Positions 1 through 8,728 of a stretch of 64,000 bases of DNA are shown piece by piece. A model generated the notes under the pieces. The model was not told the origin of the DNA, did no database searches, and worked only from the letters and a program-made list of their open reading frames with translations. Where the stretch lies: assembly GCA_037200985.1 (NCBI GenBank), contig JBBCGJ010000001.1, positions 186,001 to 250,000 of the forward strand, given 5' to 3'. This stretch comes from Rhizomicrobium sp. GTDB taxonomy: Bacteria > Pseudomonadota > Alphaproteobacteria > Micropepsales > Micropepsaceae. Numbering within the stretch: position 1 is the first letter of the stretch; every line of letters begins with the position of its first letter. A program made the position numbers and the translations under genes.

Positions 1-16
1 CCGTTTCGGACACAAG

Positions 17-325
17 ATGCAAGACCTTCTGGCCAATCCGCTCGTCATGCTTATCCCGATGGGGCTGATCTTCTATTTTTTGGTCATGCGTCCGCAACAG
101 CAGCAGGCCAAGCAGCATCGCCAGGCGATCGACAATCTGCGCCGCGGCGACACGGTGGTGACGGCGGCGGGCATCGTCGGGCGCGTCGCCAAGGCGCCAG
201 TCAAGGAGGATCCCGAGATCACCGTCGAGATCGCGGACAACGTCCAGGTCAAGGTGGTCAAGACGACCCTGTCCGAGGTGCGGGCCAAGACCCAGCCGGT
301 CGATACCAAGTCCGACAAGAGCTGA
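17..325 (+). CDS. yajC: YajC, Sec translocon accessory subunit
   Basis: Small inner-membrane protein of 102 residues, the usual length for YajC. A single transmembrane helix (about residues 8-24) is followed by the family's RPQQQQAKQH basic/Gln stretch and a short cytosolic domain (RRGDTVVTAAGIVGRV) typical of YajC. Family knowledge: YajC associates with SecD/SecF and SecYEG during protein export. It lies 6 bp upstream of secD, so the two are probably co-transcribed. Only 16 bp of upstream sequence are in the window, so no promoter can be judged. Confidence 0.95.
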   Translation: MQDLLANPLVMLIPMGLIFYFLVMRPQQQQAKQHRQAIDNLRRGDTVVTAAGIVGRVAKAPVKEDPEITVEIADNVQVKVVKTTLSEVRAKTQPVDTKSDKS

Positions 326-331
326 TCGGCC

Positions 332-1966
332 ATGCTGCAGGTCTCCGCCTGGATCCGCGTCGTCGTCTGGACGATCATCCTGGCCGGCGCGGTGATCGCG
401 CTGCCCAACGCGCTGCCGGATTCGGTGCTGGCGAAATTTCCCTCCTGGCTCCCGACGCGGGCGGTGTCGCTCGGCCTCGACCTGCAGGGCGGTTCGCATC
501 TTCTTCTGGAAGTCGAATTCGACCAGGTCTCCAAGGACAAGCTCGAGTCGCTGACGAGCGACATCCGCCGCAGCCTGCGCAAGGCGCGCCCGGCGATCGG
601 CTACAGGTTCCTGACGCCGCGCGCGGATTCGATCGCGGTGCAGATCACCGACCCGGCGCGGCGCGACGAAGCGCGGTCGCTGATCCAGGGGCTCAACCCG
701 TCGATCGGCGGCGGCGTGCTGGCGGTGGGCGCCAAGGCCTATGACTTCGCCGACAACGGCCAGGGCCAGTTCACGCTCAAGATGACCGATGCCTACAAGG
801 AGCAGACGCGGCAGGATATCCTCAGCCAGTCGATCGAGGTCGTGCGCAAGCGCATCGACGAGATGGGTACGCGCGAGCCGACGATCGAGCGGCAGGGCGA
901 CGAGCGGATCGTCGTCGAAGTGCCGGGCCTCAGCGATCCGCAGCGGCTGATCGACATCCTGGGCAAGACCGCGAAGATGACGTTCCAGCTCGTGGACGAG
1001 GCCGCCGACCGCAGCGGCGCGGCCCAGCGCGGCGTGGCGCCGATCGGCGACGACATCCTGCCCATGACGAAGGGCAAGAACGGCCTGCCGATCGGGCCGC
1101 CCGTCGTGGTCGAGAAGCGCATCATGGTCGCCGGCGACCGCCTGGTCGACGCCCGGCAGGGCTTCGATCCGCGCAGCGGCGAAGCGGTGGTCGAATTCCG
1201 CTTCGACAGCACCGGCGCCAAGCAGTTCGGCGACGTGACCAAGGCCTATCCGCCACAGACCCAGCGCTTCGCCATCGTCCTCGACAAACAGGTCATCTCC
1301 GCGCCGATGATCAACGAGCCGATCCTCGGCGGATCGGGCCAGATCACTGGCTCCTTCAGCGTCGAAAGCGCAAACGATCTGGCGACCCTGCTGCGCGCCG
1401 GCGCGCTGCCGGCGCCGCTCAAGGTGATCGAGCGCCGCACCGTTGGGCCGGGCCTCGGCGCCGACCAGATCAAGGCCGGCCGCTATTCGGCCCTGGCGGG
1501 CCTCGTCCTGGTGGCGCTGTTCATGGTCGCGCGCTATGGCCTGTTCGGGCTGTTCGCCGACATCGCGCTCGCCCTGAACGTGGTCCTGCTGCTGGCGGCG
1601 CTCACCCTGTTCGGCGCCACGCTGACGCTGCCCGGCATCGCCGGCATCGTGCTGACCATGGGCATGGCGGTCGACGCCAATGTGCTGATCTACGAGCGCA
1701 TAAAGGAGGAGCAGCGCAACGGCCGCAGCATGCTGGCCTCCATCGATCAGGGCTTCCGCCGCGCCATGGCGACCATCATCGACGCCAATTCGACCCATCT
1801 GATCGCCGCCCTGATCCTGTTCCAGCTCGGTTCCGGACCGGTCCGCGGCTTCGCGGTGACGCTGGGCGTCGGCATTCTCACCTCCTTCTTCACCGCCGTG
1901 ATGGTGACGCGGCTGGTTGTGGTGATGTGGCTCAACATCCGCCGCCCCAAGCGATTGGCCATTTAG
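332..1966 (+). CDS. secD: Protein translocase subunit SecD
   Basis: 544-residue RND-type membrane protein that uses the proton gradient to pull exported proteins out of SecYEG. An N-terminal helix (about 8-27) precedes the SecD signature SLGLDLQGGSHLLLE (46-60). A large periplasmic region follows, then a C-terminal bundle of five helices with VDANVLIYERIKEE (Asp448 region), the proton-relay segment of SecD. The protein ends at the last helix plus a short basic tail, so it is a stand-alone SecD and not a SecDF fusion. Unusually, secF does not follow; the next gene is an unrelated membrane protein. Confidence 0.96.
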   Translation: MLQVSAWIRVVVWTIILAGAVIALPNALPDSVLAKFPSWLPTRAVSLGLDLQGGSHLLLEVEFDQVSKDKLESLTSDIRRSLRKARPAIGYRFLTPRADSIAVQITDPARRDEARSLIQGLNPSIGGGVLAVGAKAYDFADNGQGQFTLKMTDAYKEQTRQDILSQSIEVVRKRIDEMGTREPTIERQGDERIVVEVPGLSDPQRLIDILGKTAKMTFQLVDEAADRSGAAQRGVAPIGDDILPMTKGKNGLPIGPPVVVEKRIMVAGDRLVDARQGFDPRSGEAVVEFRFDSTGAKQFGDVTKAYPPQTQRFAIVLDKQVISAPMINEPILGGSGQITGSFSVESANDLATLLRAGALPAPLKVIERRTVGPGLGADQIKAGRYSALAGLVLVALFMVARYGLFGLFADIALALNVVLLLAALTLFGATLTLPGIAGIVLTMGMAVDANVLIYERIKEEQRNGRSMLASIDQGFRRAMATIIDANSTHLIAALILFQLGSGPVRGFAVTLGVGILTSFFTAVMVTRLVVVMWLNIRRPKRLAI

Positions 1967-2033
1967 AGAAAAGGGCTGAAATGCCCGAGAATTAGAGTAA
2001 AGTTCCGGCCGGACTCATACGGGAGGGACGGCC

Positions 2034-2666
2034 ATGGCGGCCTTTTTTGGAAATCTGCGCAATGTGGTGATCGCCGGCTTCGTGCTGGCGCTCATCGTGC
2101 TCGTGATCCGCATTTCGCTCGGAAATGTGGACTTTGGAAGCGAGCTGTTCTGGGCCTTCATCATCCGCTGGGCGCATATCATCTGCGGCGTGATGTGGAT
2201 CGGTCTTCTCTGGTACTTCAACTTCGTCGCCACGCCGACCATGCCGAAGATCCCCGACGAGCTGAAGCCGGCACTCGGCCGCTTCATCACGCCAGCGGCG
2301 CTGTTCTGGTTCCGCTGGGGCGCGATGGGCACGATCGTTTTCGGCATCCTGCTCGCCGGCATGAACCACTATCTCGTCCAGGCCTACACGCTGGATATCG
2401 TGGGCGATCCGGCCGGCGCCTTCGCGACGCCGTCCTGGCTGCTCATCGGCATCGGCATGTGGCTGGGCACCATCATGTGGTTTAATGTCTGGTTCGTGAT
2501 CTGGCCGAACCAGCAGAAGGCGCTGAACATCGGCGGCAAGGGCGAAGGCCTCGACGCGGCGGTCAAGGCGGCTTCGGCCAAGACGGCGGGCATGTTCAGC
2601 CGCATCAACACGATGCTTTCGATCCCAATGCTGTTCTGCATGGCGGCGGCGTCGCACCTGCCCTGA
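2034..2666 (+). CDS. PuuD-like (urate hydroxylase N-terminal type) membrane protein
   Basis: 210 residues with about five hydrophobic segments (roughly 11-29, 39-66, 88-110, 139-165, 194-208). The sequence resembles the membrane domain of PuuD-type proteins. It is rich in aromatic residues, has membrane-embedded histidines (RWAHIICGVMWIG, MNHYLV), and a WPNQQKALNI segment after the fourth helix. There is no soluble cytochrome domain, so urate oxidation should not be assumed. A strong ribosome site (gggaggg) supports the ATG. It occupies the place after secD where secF normally sits; a hairpin terminator follows at 2694-2724. Function is unknown beyond a membrane, possibly haem-linked, protein. 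Confidence 0.75.
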   Translation: MAAFFGNLRNVVIAGFVLALIVLVIRISLGNVDFGSELFWAFIIRWAHIICGVMWIGLLWYFNFVATPTMPKIPDELKPALGRFITPAALFWFRWGAMGTIVFGILLAGMNHYLVQAYTLDIVGDPAGAFATPSWLLIGIGMWLGTIMWFNVWFVIWPNQQKALNIGGKGEGLDAAVKAASAKTAGMFSRINTMLSIPMLFCMAAASHLP

Positions 2667-2693
2667 AGGGTCTCGCGCAAAGGCATGCGACGG

Positions 2694-2724
2694 GCCGCCG
2701 GATCGCTCCGGCGGCTCTTTCGTT
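2694..2724 (+). terminator. Intrinsic terminator after the PuuD-like gene
   Basis: Perfect 9-bp stem GCCGCCGGA (2694-2702) / TCCGGCGGC (2707-2715) with a TCGC loop, followed by TCTTTCGTT. It separates the secD unit from the squalene-synthase-like gene, whose ribosome site (gagagg) begins only a few bases later. Confidence 0.65.
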
Positions 2725-2733
2725 GGAGAGAGG

Positions 2734-3555
2734 ATGAGCGGCGAAACGATCGCGGAACTTGTGCGGCGCGCCGATCCGGACCGCTATCTCTCGGCCCTGT
2801 TCGCGCCTGCGCAAAAGCGGCCGCTGCTGCACGCGCTCTATGCCTTCAACATCGAGATCGCCCGCGTCGCCGACACGGTGCGCGAGCCGATGATGGGCGA
2901 GATCCGGCTGGAATGGTGGCGCGAGACGCTCGAAGGCGCACGGGCGGGCGCGCCGCGCAATCACGCCGTGGCGCGGGCGCTGGCGGAATTGTTCGCCGCG
3001 GCCGAGCTGCCGGCTGAATTGTTCGAGGCAATGGTGGCGGCACGGACATTCGACTCGTCGTCGGACGTCTTCGCGGACCGCGCGGCGGTCGAAAGCTACT
3101 GCGATGCGACGAGCGGCAATCTGATGCGGCTGGCGGCGCGCATTCTTGGGCGGGAAAACGACGCTTTGGCGCGGGAAGCAGGCGCCGCTTATGCGCTGGC
3201 CGGCATCCTGCGTTCGATCCCGCATCAGACGGCGCGGCACAAGGCCTTTCTTCCGGCGAGCCTGATGCAGACCACGGGCTTGACGAAGGATGCCCTTTTC
3301 ATCACTCACGAGCGCGATAAGGTGAAGGCTATCGCGGCGCAGATGGCGATCTGGGCGCGCGAGCATCTCGTTAAAGCGCGCACGCTGCGCACGGGTCGCG
3401 AGGAATTGCCGGCCTATCTTCCCGCCGCACTGACGCCGCTGTTTCTCCGGGGGGTAACGAAGCGCGGCTTCGATCCGCTGCACCACGCACCGCAGGTGCC
3501 GATCCACCGTCGCCAGATACGCCTGCTGGCGGCGGCGATGCGCGGACGGATCTGA
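2734..3555 (+). CDS. Squalene/phytoene synthase-like protein (NDUFAF6 type)
   Basis: 273 residues with the trans-isoprenyl diphosphate synthase fold: ALYAFNIEIARVADTV near residue 35 and EIRLEWWRE at 56-64. The paired aspartates that bind Mg-diphosphate in true synthases are missing. The first motif keeps one Asp (D47), and the second reads LAGILRSIPHQTARH where synthases have an NILRD-type motif. This pattern matches the alphaproteobacterial/mitochondrial NDUFAF6 family, linked to respiratory complex I assembly, so squalene or phytoene synthesis is unlikely. It ends exactly where trmFO ends on the other strand, with adjacent stop codons at 3555/3556. Confidence 0.8.
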   Translation: MSGETIAELVRRADPDRYLSALFAPAQKRPLLHALYAFNIEIARVADTVREPMMGEIRLEWWRETLEGARAGAPRNHAVARALAELFAAAELPAELFEAMVAARTFDSSSDVFADRAAVESYCDATSGNLMRLAARILGRENDALAREAGAAYALAGILRSIPHQTARHKAFLPASLMQTTGLTKDALFITHERDKVKAIAAQMAIWAREHLVKARTLRTGREELPAYLPAALTPLFLRGVTKRGFDPLHHAPQVPIHRRQIRLLAAAMRGRI

Positions 3556-4893
3556 CTACTCCGCCGCTGCCTTCGAAGGATTCAGCCAGGATTCGAGGTC
3601 GGCCAGCGCGCGATGCGATTGCGCCCGCTTGCGGTCCTTGCCCTTGGTCTTGGGCGGCGGCTCGGGAAAGAGGCCGAAATTCACGTTCATCGGCTGGAAG
3701 GTCTTGGCGTCCGCGCCGCCGGTGATGTGGCCGAGCAGGGCGCCCAGTGCGGTGGTCGGTGGCGGCGTCACGACCTCGCCGCCGATGAGTTCGGCGGCGG
3801 CGAAGCGGCCGGCGAGAAGTCCGATGGCGGCGCTCTCGACATAACCCTCCACGCCGGTCACCTGTCCGGCGAAGCGCAGCGACGGACGCAGTTTCAGCCG
3901 TAATTGGCCATCCAGAAGACGCGGCGAATTGATGAACGTGTTGCGGTGCAGGCCGCCGAGCCGCGCAAAGGTCGCGTTCTGAAGACCCGGGATCATGCGG
4001 AAGATGCGCGCCTGTTCGCCATGCTTCAGCTTGGTCTGGAAGCCGACCATGTTCCACAGCGTGCCGAGCGCATTGTCCTGGCGAAGCTGCACGACGGCAT
4101 AGGGGCGCTCGGTCTTGCGCGGATCGCTGAGGCCGACCGGCTTCATCGGGCCGAAGCGCAAAGTCTCAGGACCGCGCGACGCCATGACCTCGATCGGCAG
4201 GCAGCCTTCGAAATAGGGCGTAGAGGTCTCCCACTCCTTGAAGTCCGTCTTTTCGCCGGCGAGCAGGGCGGCGATGAAGCCTTCATACTGCTCGCGGTTC
4301 ATCGGGCAGTTGACGTAGTCGGCGCCGTCGCCCTTGTCGTAGCGCGACTGCATCCAGCAAGTATCGAAATCGATGCTGTTGCGGTTCACGATCGGAGCGA
4401 TGGCGTCGAAGAAGGACAGCGACTCTTCGCCGGTCAGCATGCGCACCGCTTCCGCCAGCCGCGGGGAGGTGAGTGGGCCCGTGGCAAGGATGGTCGAGCG
4501 CCAGGTCTCCGGCGGCAGGCCAGCGACTTCCTCGCGGACGATTTCGATATTGGGGTGATTGGAAAGCTCGCGCGTGATCGTTTCGGAGAACGGCACGCGG
4601 TCGACCGCCAGCGCACCGCCGGCCGGCAGCCGGTGCGAATCGGCCGTTCGCATGATCAGCGACCCGGCGCGGCGCATCTCCTCATGCAGCAGGCCGACGG
4701 CGTTGTTCTCCCAATCGTCGGAGCGGAAGGAGTTGGAGCACACCAGCTCCGCAAGTCCGTCGCCGACATGCGCCTCGGTCCCGCGGACCGGCCGCATTTC
4801 GTGGAGGACGACCTTCGCGCCGGCCTGCGCGGCCTGCCAGGCAGCTTCGCTTCCGGCCAATCCGCCGCCGACGATGTGCATTTTTTCATTCAT
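3556..4893 (-). CDS. trmFO: TrmFO, folate-dependent tRNA (uracil-54-C5) methyltransferase
   Basis: 445-residue flavoprotein that forms m5U54 in the tRNA T-loop using methylene-tetrahydrofolate. It shows the N-terminal FAD motif [11 protein letters not shown] (from residue 9), the catalytic-cysteine segment [11 protein letters not shown] (Cys52) and a second conserved cysteine in [15 protein letters not shown] downstream Met (residue 5) directly before HIVGGGLAG is an alternative start. It is convergent with the squalene-synthase-like gene and divergent from the toxin-antitoxin pair. The C-terminus ends in an Ala/Lys-rich tail. Confidence 0.95.
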   Translation of the reverse strand: MNEKMHIVGGGLAGSEAAWQAAQAGAKVVLHEMRPVRGTEAHVGDGLAELVCSNSFRSDDWENNAVGLLHEEMRRAGSLIMRTADSHRLPAGGALAVDRVPFSETITRELSNHPNIEIVREEVAGLPPETWRSTILATGPLTSPRLAEAVRMLTGEESLSFFDAIAPIVNRNSIDFDTCWMQSRYDKGDGADYVNCPMNREQYEGFIAALLAGEKTDFKEWETSTPYFEGCLPIEVMASRGPETLRFGPMKPVGLSDPRKTERPYAVVQLRQDNALGTLWNMVGFQTKLKHGEQARIFRMIPGLQNATFARLGGLHRNTFINSPRLLDGQLRLKLRPSLRFAGQVTGVEGYVESAAIGLLAGRFAAAELIGGEVVTPPPTTALGALLGHITGGADAKTFQPMNVNFGLFPEPPPKTKGKDRKRAQSHRALADLESWLNPSKAAAE

Positions 4894-4961
4894 GGCGCTG
4901 TCGATAGCATCCCGCTAAGCCCCTGAAAATACTGGACCGCCGCGTGCCCAGGTCGATTTTC

Positions 4962-4997
4962 TTGACATCAAGGCATCACATATTTGATGCTTTGATG
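4962..4997 (+). promoter_or_regulatory. Promoter and palindromic operator of the toxin-antitoxin pair
   Basis: TTGACA at 4962-4967 is a good -35 element. An imperfect palindrome overlaps it: arm CATCAAGGCATCA (4966-4978) and arm TGATGCTTTGATG (4985-4997), matching at 12 of 13 positions around a 6-bp centre. The repeated GATGC/TTGATG core suits a ribbon-helix-helix antitoxin that represses its own operon. The -10 is not clear-cut. The right arm ends 2 bp before the antitoxin ATG, leaving no room for a normal ribosome site, so the message may be leaderless or nearly so. Confidence 0.6.
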
Positions 4998-4999
4998 CC

Positions 5000-5290
5000 A
5001 TGGATAAGAAAACCGGCCCCAAGCGTCGAAATACGCTGACCATCGACGACGACAATGCGGTGCGGCTTGAACGCCTGCGCAAGGAGCGCGATCTCAGTTT
5101 CAAGCAGATCGTCAACGATGTGCTCCGTCGCGGCCTGAACGAAGCGGAGAAGCCGTTCCGGCCGGCCGAGCCATTCCGGACGCGGGTCTATGATCCGGGT
5201 CCACCGCTGAGACCCAATGTGAAGCCGGACGAAATATTGGACGAGCTGGATTTGGAGTACGCGCGCAAGAAGAAGCTCATTCCGGAATGA
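5000..5290 (+). CDS. VapB-type antitoxin, ribbon-helix-helix
   Basis: 96 residues. Positions about 10-50 (RRNTLTIDDDNAVRLERLRK followed by a helix ending LRRGLNEA) fit a CopG/Arc ribbon-helix-helix DNA-binding domain. The rest is a Pro/charged tail of the kind that wraps the toxin. It overlaps the toxin gene by 4 bp (ATGA), showing translational coupling. The palindrome directly upstream is the likely autoregulatory operator. There is no Shine-Dalgarno sequence before the ATG and no better start nearby. Confidence 0.85.
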   Translation: MDKKTGPKRRNTLTIDDDNAVRLERLRKERDLSFKQIVNDVLRRGLNEAEKPFRPAEPFRTRVYDPGPPLRPNVKPDEILDELDLEYARKKKLIPE

Positions 5291-5718
5291 TATTGGTCGA
5301 TGTCAATCTTCTGGTCTATGCGCATTTCAGCAGCTATGCGGAGCATGAGCGGTCACGCGCATGGCTGGATGCGCAATTCTCCAACGGCATCCGCATCGGA
5401 CTGCCTTGGGCCAGCCTGCTGGCGTTCCTTCGCCTGACGACCAGTCGCCGCATCTTTCCCAAGCCACAATCGATCGGAGGCGCTTGGTCCCAAGTGTGTT
5501 CGTGGCTCGAACATCCTTCGGCGTGGATACCCGAGCCGACCGAACGGCACGGCCTTGTCCTGGGCCGACTTCTGACGGAAACGCCCGCGACCGGCGATCT
5601 TGTCGGCGATGCCTATCTGGCGGCACTGGCAATCGAGCACGGACTGACCTTGTGCTCCAACGATCGCGACTTCCTCAAATTTGAGGGCTTGCGCTACGAG
5701 AACCCGCTCGCGTCCTAG
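5287..5718 (+). CDS. VapC-type PIN-domain toxin (ribonuclease)
   Basis: 143 residues. PIN-domain acidic residues are visible at Asp5 (MILVDVNLL), Asp104/Asp108 (GDLVGDAYLAALA) and Asp126/Asp128 (SNDRDF), which would bind the metal for RNA cleavage. The segment LPWASLLAFLRLTTSRRIF lacks the Glu found in many PIN proteins, a pattern I associate with one VapC subfamily rather than with inactivation. Its stop codon overlaps the convergent amidase stop (5715-5718, ctag). The target RNA cannot be read from the sequence. Confidence 0.87.
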   Translation: MILVDVNLLVYAHFSSYAEHERSRAWLDAQFSNGIRIGLPWASLLAFLRLTTSRRIFPKPQSIGGAWSQVCSWLEHPSAWIPEPTERHGLVLGRLLTETPATGDLVGDAYLAALAIEHGLTLCSNDRDFLKFEGLRYENPLAS

Positions 5719-7148
5719 TTCCAGATCGGCGGCTTGCGGTCGATCCAGGGCCGCGCCTGTTCGAGCTGGGCGGCGAGGCGGAACAGCGTCGCCTCGTCGC
5801 CATGGCGGCTCGAGAACATCATCGCCAGCGGAAGCCGGTCGCCCGACAGGCCCATCGGGACCGACATCGCCGGCTGGCCAGTCAGGTTCGCGATCGGCGT
5901 CAAGCCGAAGGTCTGGCCCTGGCGGCGGTTGAATTCGCGGGCGCGCACATTCATCGGATCGAGGAAGCCGAGCGGCGGCGGCGGCGTGATCTGGATCGGC
6001 TGCAGCAGCACGTCGAACTCGCGATAAAGGCCGAGGATCTGACGGCCGACCACGCGGATCGTCTGCAGGCCCCAGGCAACATCGCGCGGCGCCATTTCCT
6101 TGGCGGCGCGATAGCCGACCAGCGCCAGCCATTCGAGCGTCGAGATGTCGATCGGGCGCTGCATCCTCTCGGCCCATTCCTCGTAGCCGACGACCGCCAC
6201 CGCGCCCGAAACGAAACCTTGGGCCTTGTAGAGCTTGCGCAGATTTGCATCGAGCGCCTTCTTCTCGATCATCGTGTGACCGAGTTCGGCGCATAGCTTC
6301 ACGGTGTTCTCGAAGGTCGCCTGCACGTCGGGATGCAGCGGCGTGTCCTGGATCGTCTGGGCGCAATAGGCGATGCGCAGCCGGCCGGGTGCGGTCTGGA
6401 TTTCGTCCATGTAAGGCCGCGCCTTCGGCACCGGCGCATAGGGCGCGTCGTCTTCCGGATAGCCGGTCCAGTCGAGCATCGCGGCGCTGTCGCGCACGGT
6501 GCGGGTCACGACGTGATCGACGATCAGGCCGTGGGCGCGGCCGCGGTCATCCGAGCCGCCGGGATTACGCGACTGCGTCGGCTTCAAGCCGAAGAGGCCG
6601 CATTGCGCCGCCGGAATGCGGATCGAGCCGAGGCCGTCCGAGGCATGCGCCATCGGCACGATGCCGGCCGCGACCGCCGCCGCCGCGCCACCCGACGAGC
6701 CGCCGGTGCTGTGGTCCGGATTCCACGGATTGTGGCAATTGCCGAGGAAGCGGCCCTCGGTTGTGCCCGGAATGCCGAATTCCGGCGTGTTGGTCTTGCC
6801 GGCGAGCACCATGCCGGCGGCGCGGTAGCGCTTCGTCAGCTCGGAGTCCTGCGGCGAGACATAGCCGGCGAGCAGCGCGCTGCCGTTCGTCATTGGCCAG
6901 CCGGCGACCTCCATGCCGATATCCTTGATCAGGAACGGCACGCCTTTGAACGGACCGTCGGGCAGTTTCGCCGCCGCTACGGCGCGCGCCTCGTCATAGG
7001 CCTTGTGGACCACGGCATTGAGCGTCGGATTGCGCTTCTCGATGCGCGCGATTGCTTCTTCGAGAAGCTCCAGCGGCGTGACTTCTCCCTGGCGCACGAG
7101 ATGGGCCAGGCCCAGGCCGTCGAAATCGGCATATTCGGAAAACGCCAT
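5715..7148 (-). CDS. Amidase-signature hydrolase, second of a tandem pair
   Basis: 477 residues of the amidase signature family (Ser-cisSer-Lys triad, amide hydrolysis). The Lys is in FLIKDIG, the Ser-rich loop is GGSSGGAAAAVAAG and the nucleophile segment is DGLGSIRIPA. The start is set by MAFSEYADFDGLGLAHLV, which aligns with the start of the upstream paralogue, and by a GAGGA ribosome site. The frame stays open further upstream, but that part is only a reading of the neighbouring amidase in another frame. Two bases separate it from the upstream amidase. The substrate is unknown; the family includes GatA, but no gatB/gatC are nearby and the SIRIPA variant suits general amidases. Confidence 0.88.
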   Translation of the reverse strand: MAFSEYADFDGLGLAHLVRQGEVTPLELLEEAIARIEKRNPTLNAVVHKAYDEARAVAAAKLPDGPFKGVPFLIKDIGMEVAGWPMTNGSALLAGYVSPQDSELTKRYRAAGMVLAGKTNTPEFGIPGTTEGRFLGNCHNPWNPDHSTGGSSGGAAAAVAAGIVPMAHASDGLGSIRIPAAQCGLFGLKPTQSRNPGGSDDRGRAHGLIVDHVVTRTVRDSAAMLDWTGYPEDDAPYAPVPKARPYMDEIQTAPGRLRIAYCAQTIQDTPLHPDVQATFENTVKLCAELGHTMIEKKALDANLRKLYKAQGFVSGAVAVVGYEEWAERMQRPIDISTLEWLALVGYRAAKEMAPRDVAWGLQTIRVVGRQILGLYREFDVLLQPIQITPPPPLGFLDPMNVRAREFNRRQGQTFGLTPIANLTGQPAMSVPMGLSGDRLPLAMMFSSRHGDEATLFRLAAQLEQARPWIDRKPPIWN

Positions 7149-7150
7149 CG

Positions 7151-8581
7151 TCAGATCCTCGGTTTGGAATAGCGGTCGGCCCAGGGTGCCGCCTTTTCGA
7201 GTTCGGCGGCAAGCTTGAGCAGGACCATCTCGCCGCCGGCGCGGGCGGTGAATTGCACGCCGATCGGCAGGCCCGCCTTGCTCCAGTTGAGCGGCAGGTT
7301 GATGCCGGGCGTGCCGGTGGCGTTCTGCATGGAGGTGAACGGCACATAGCCGAAATTCGGCGCGAAGCCCTTCTGCACGTCGGTCTCGTCGATGTCGATC
7401 GTGCCGAGCTTCATCGGCGGCCGGCCGAGCGTGGCCGTCAGCCATACGTCGTAAGTCTTGTGCCATTGGGCGACGGCGCGCCCGGCCCGCACCATGGCCT
7501 GACGCGCCTCGGTGAGCTCCACCGCGCTGACCTTCAGGCCCATCTCGTACAGGCCGAAGGTGAGTCCCTCGACGACATCCAGCGACGGCGCGATGCCGGT
7601 CAGCCGTTCCAGCGCCTTGAGGCCATAGGCCACGTTGGCGCACCAGATCGTGGAGAAGGCGCCGACGAGCTCGCCGGCCTTCAGCGGCGGATCGGTCTCT
7701 TCGACGATGTGGCCGAGGCTTTCGCACAGCCCGGCGGTCTTCTTCACCGCAGCCGTCACCTCCGGATCGTGCGGCTTGCCGTTCAGCATCCTGGTGCTGA
7801 CGGCGATCTTCAGACGCTTGCCCTTGCGCCGGATGCCTTCGAGGTAGGAACCCTCCGGCGGCGGCGCGAAATAGGGGTCGCCATAGTCGATGCCGCAGAG
7901 CGCATCGAGCGCCGCGGCCGTATCGCGGACGCTCTTGGTGACCACGCCGTCGATCGAAAGGCCGCTGGTCGCGTCGCCCGCTTCCGGCCCCTGGGTGACA
8001 CGGCCGCGCGTCGCCTTGAGACCGACCAGGCCGCAGGCGGAAGCCGGGATGCGGATGGAGCCGCCGCCATCGGTGGCGTGCGCGATCGGCACGATGCCCG
8101 CGGCGACTGCGGCGGCCGAACCGCCCGACGAACCGCCGGTCGAATGCGCCGGATTCCAGGGATTGTGCGCGGGACCGTATAGCCTGCTTTCGGTGGTCGG
8201 CAGGATGCCGAACTCCGGCACATTGGTCTTTCCCATCGGCAGAAGCCCGGCCGCCTTGAAGCGCGTGACTGTCGTGGATTGTGCGGTCGCCGGCGTCGCC
8301 GGCACATAGTGCGAGCCCGACCGCGTCGGCCAGCCGACGACGTTGGCGCGCATGTCCTTGAGCAACATCGGCACGCCGGCGAAGGGGCCCTTGGCGAGCT
8401 TGCTCCGGGCGGCCGCGCGGGCGCCGTCATAGTCCGCGAAGACGATGGCGTTGAGCATGGGATTCAAGCGTTCGGCCTGCGCGATCGCCGCGTCCATCAC
8501 CTCGGACGGCTTGACCTTCTTGTCTTTGACCAGCGCGGCGAGACCCAGGGCGTCGTAGGACGCATACTCCGTGAAGTCCAT
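7151..8581 (-). CDS. Amidase-signature hydrolase, first of a tandem pair
   Basis: 476 residues, clearly paralogous to the gene after it: same opening (MDFTEYASYDALGLAALV), Lys in MLLKDMR, GGSSGGSAAAVAAG loop, and DGGGSIRIPA at the nucleophile. I chose the ATG at 8581 because AGGAA precedes it by about seven bases and the aligned paralogue starts at the same point; a longer in-frame form reaches 8662. No signal peptide, so cytoplasmic. The two genes probably form an operon and may act on related amides. Transcription diverges from the membrane-protein genes starting at 8729. Confidence 0.88.
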   Translation of the reverse strand: MDFTEYASYDALGLAALVKDKKVKPSEVMDAAIAQAERLNPMLNAIVFADYDGARAAARSKLAKGPFAGVPMLLKDMRANVVGWPTRSGSHYVPATPATAQSTTVTRFKAAGLLPMGKTNVPEFGILPTTESRLYGPAHNPWNPAHSTGGSSGGSAAAVAAGIVPIAHATDGGGSIRIPASACGLVGLKATRGRVTQGPEAGDATSGLSIDGVVTKSVRDTAAALDALCGIDYGDPYFAPPPEGSYLEGIRRKGKRLKIAVSTRMLNGKPHDPEVTAAVKKTAGLCESLGHIVEETDPPLKAGELVGAFSTIWCANVAYGLKALERLTGIAPSLDVVEGLTFGLYEMGLKVSAVELTEARQAMVRAGRAVAQWHKTYDVWLTATLGRPPMKLGTIDIDETDVQKGFAPNFGYVPFTSMQNATGTPGINLPLNWSKAGLPIGVQFTARAGGEMVLLKLAAELEKAAPWADRYSKPRI

Positions 8582-8674
8582 CTTCGGTTCCTGCTGTCGC
8601 GCAAGCCAATTTATCCGAGGCGTCTCGAATATGTCACGGCTTGCTTCGCGGTATTGCAACATGCCTTTACGTCA

Positions 8675-8703
8675 ATTGCCGCGACAGGGCGCGGGCCCTA
8701 GTA
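8675..8703 (+). promoter_or_regulatory. Promoter of the paralogous membrane-protein genes
   Basis: TTGCCG (8675-8680), exactly 17 bp, then TAGTAT (8698-8703). This would start transcription roughly 20 bases before the ATG at 8729. Elements and spacing suit a sigma-70-type alphaproteobacterial promoter. Confidence 0.5.
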
Positions 8704-8728
8704 TGGCTTCGCAGCGGTGGGGCAGGCC

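Noticed and set aside
2992-3300. Possible working squalene or phytoene synthase
   Set aside because: The Asp-rich metal motifs are missing, which fits the NDUFAF6-type family instead.
7149-7727. Upstream extension of the second amidase
   Set aside because: This 193-codon stretch lies wholly inside the first amidase in another frame; the aligned start and ribosome site put the true start at 7148.
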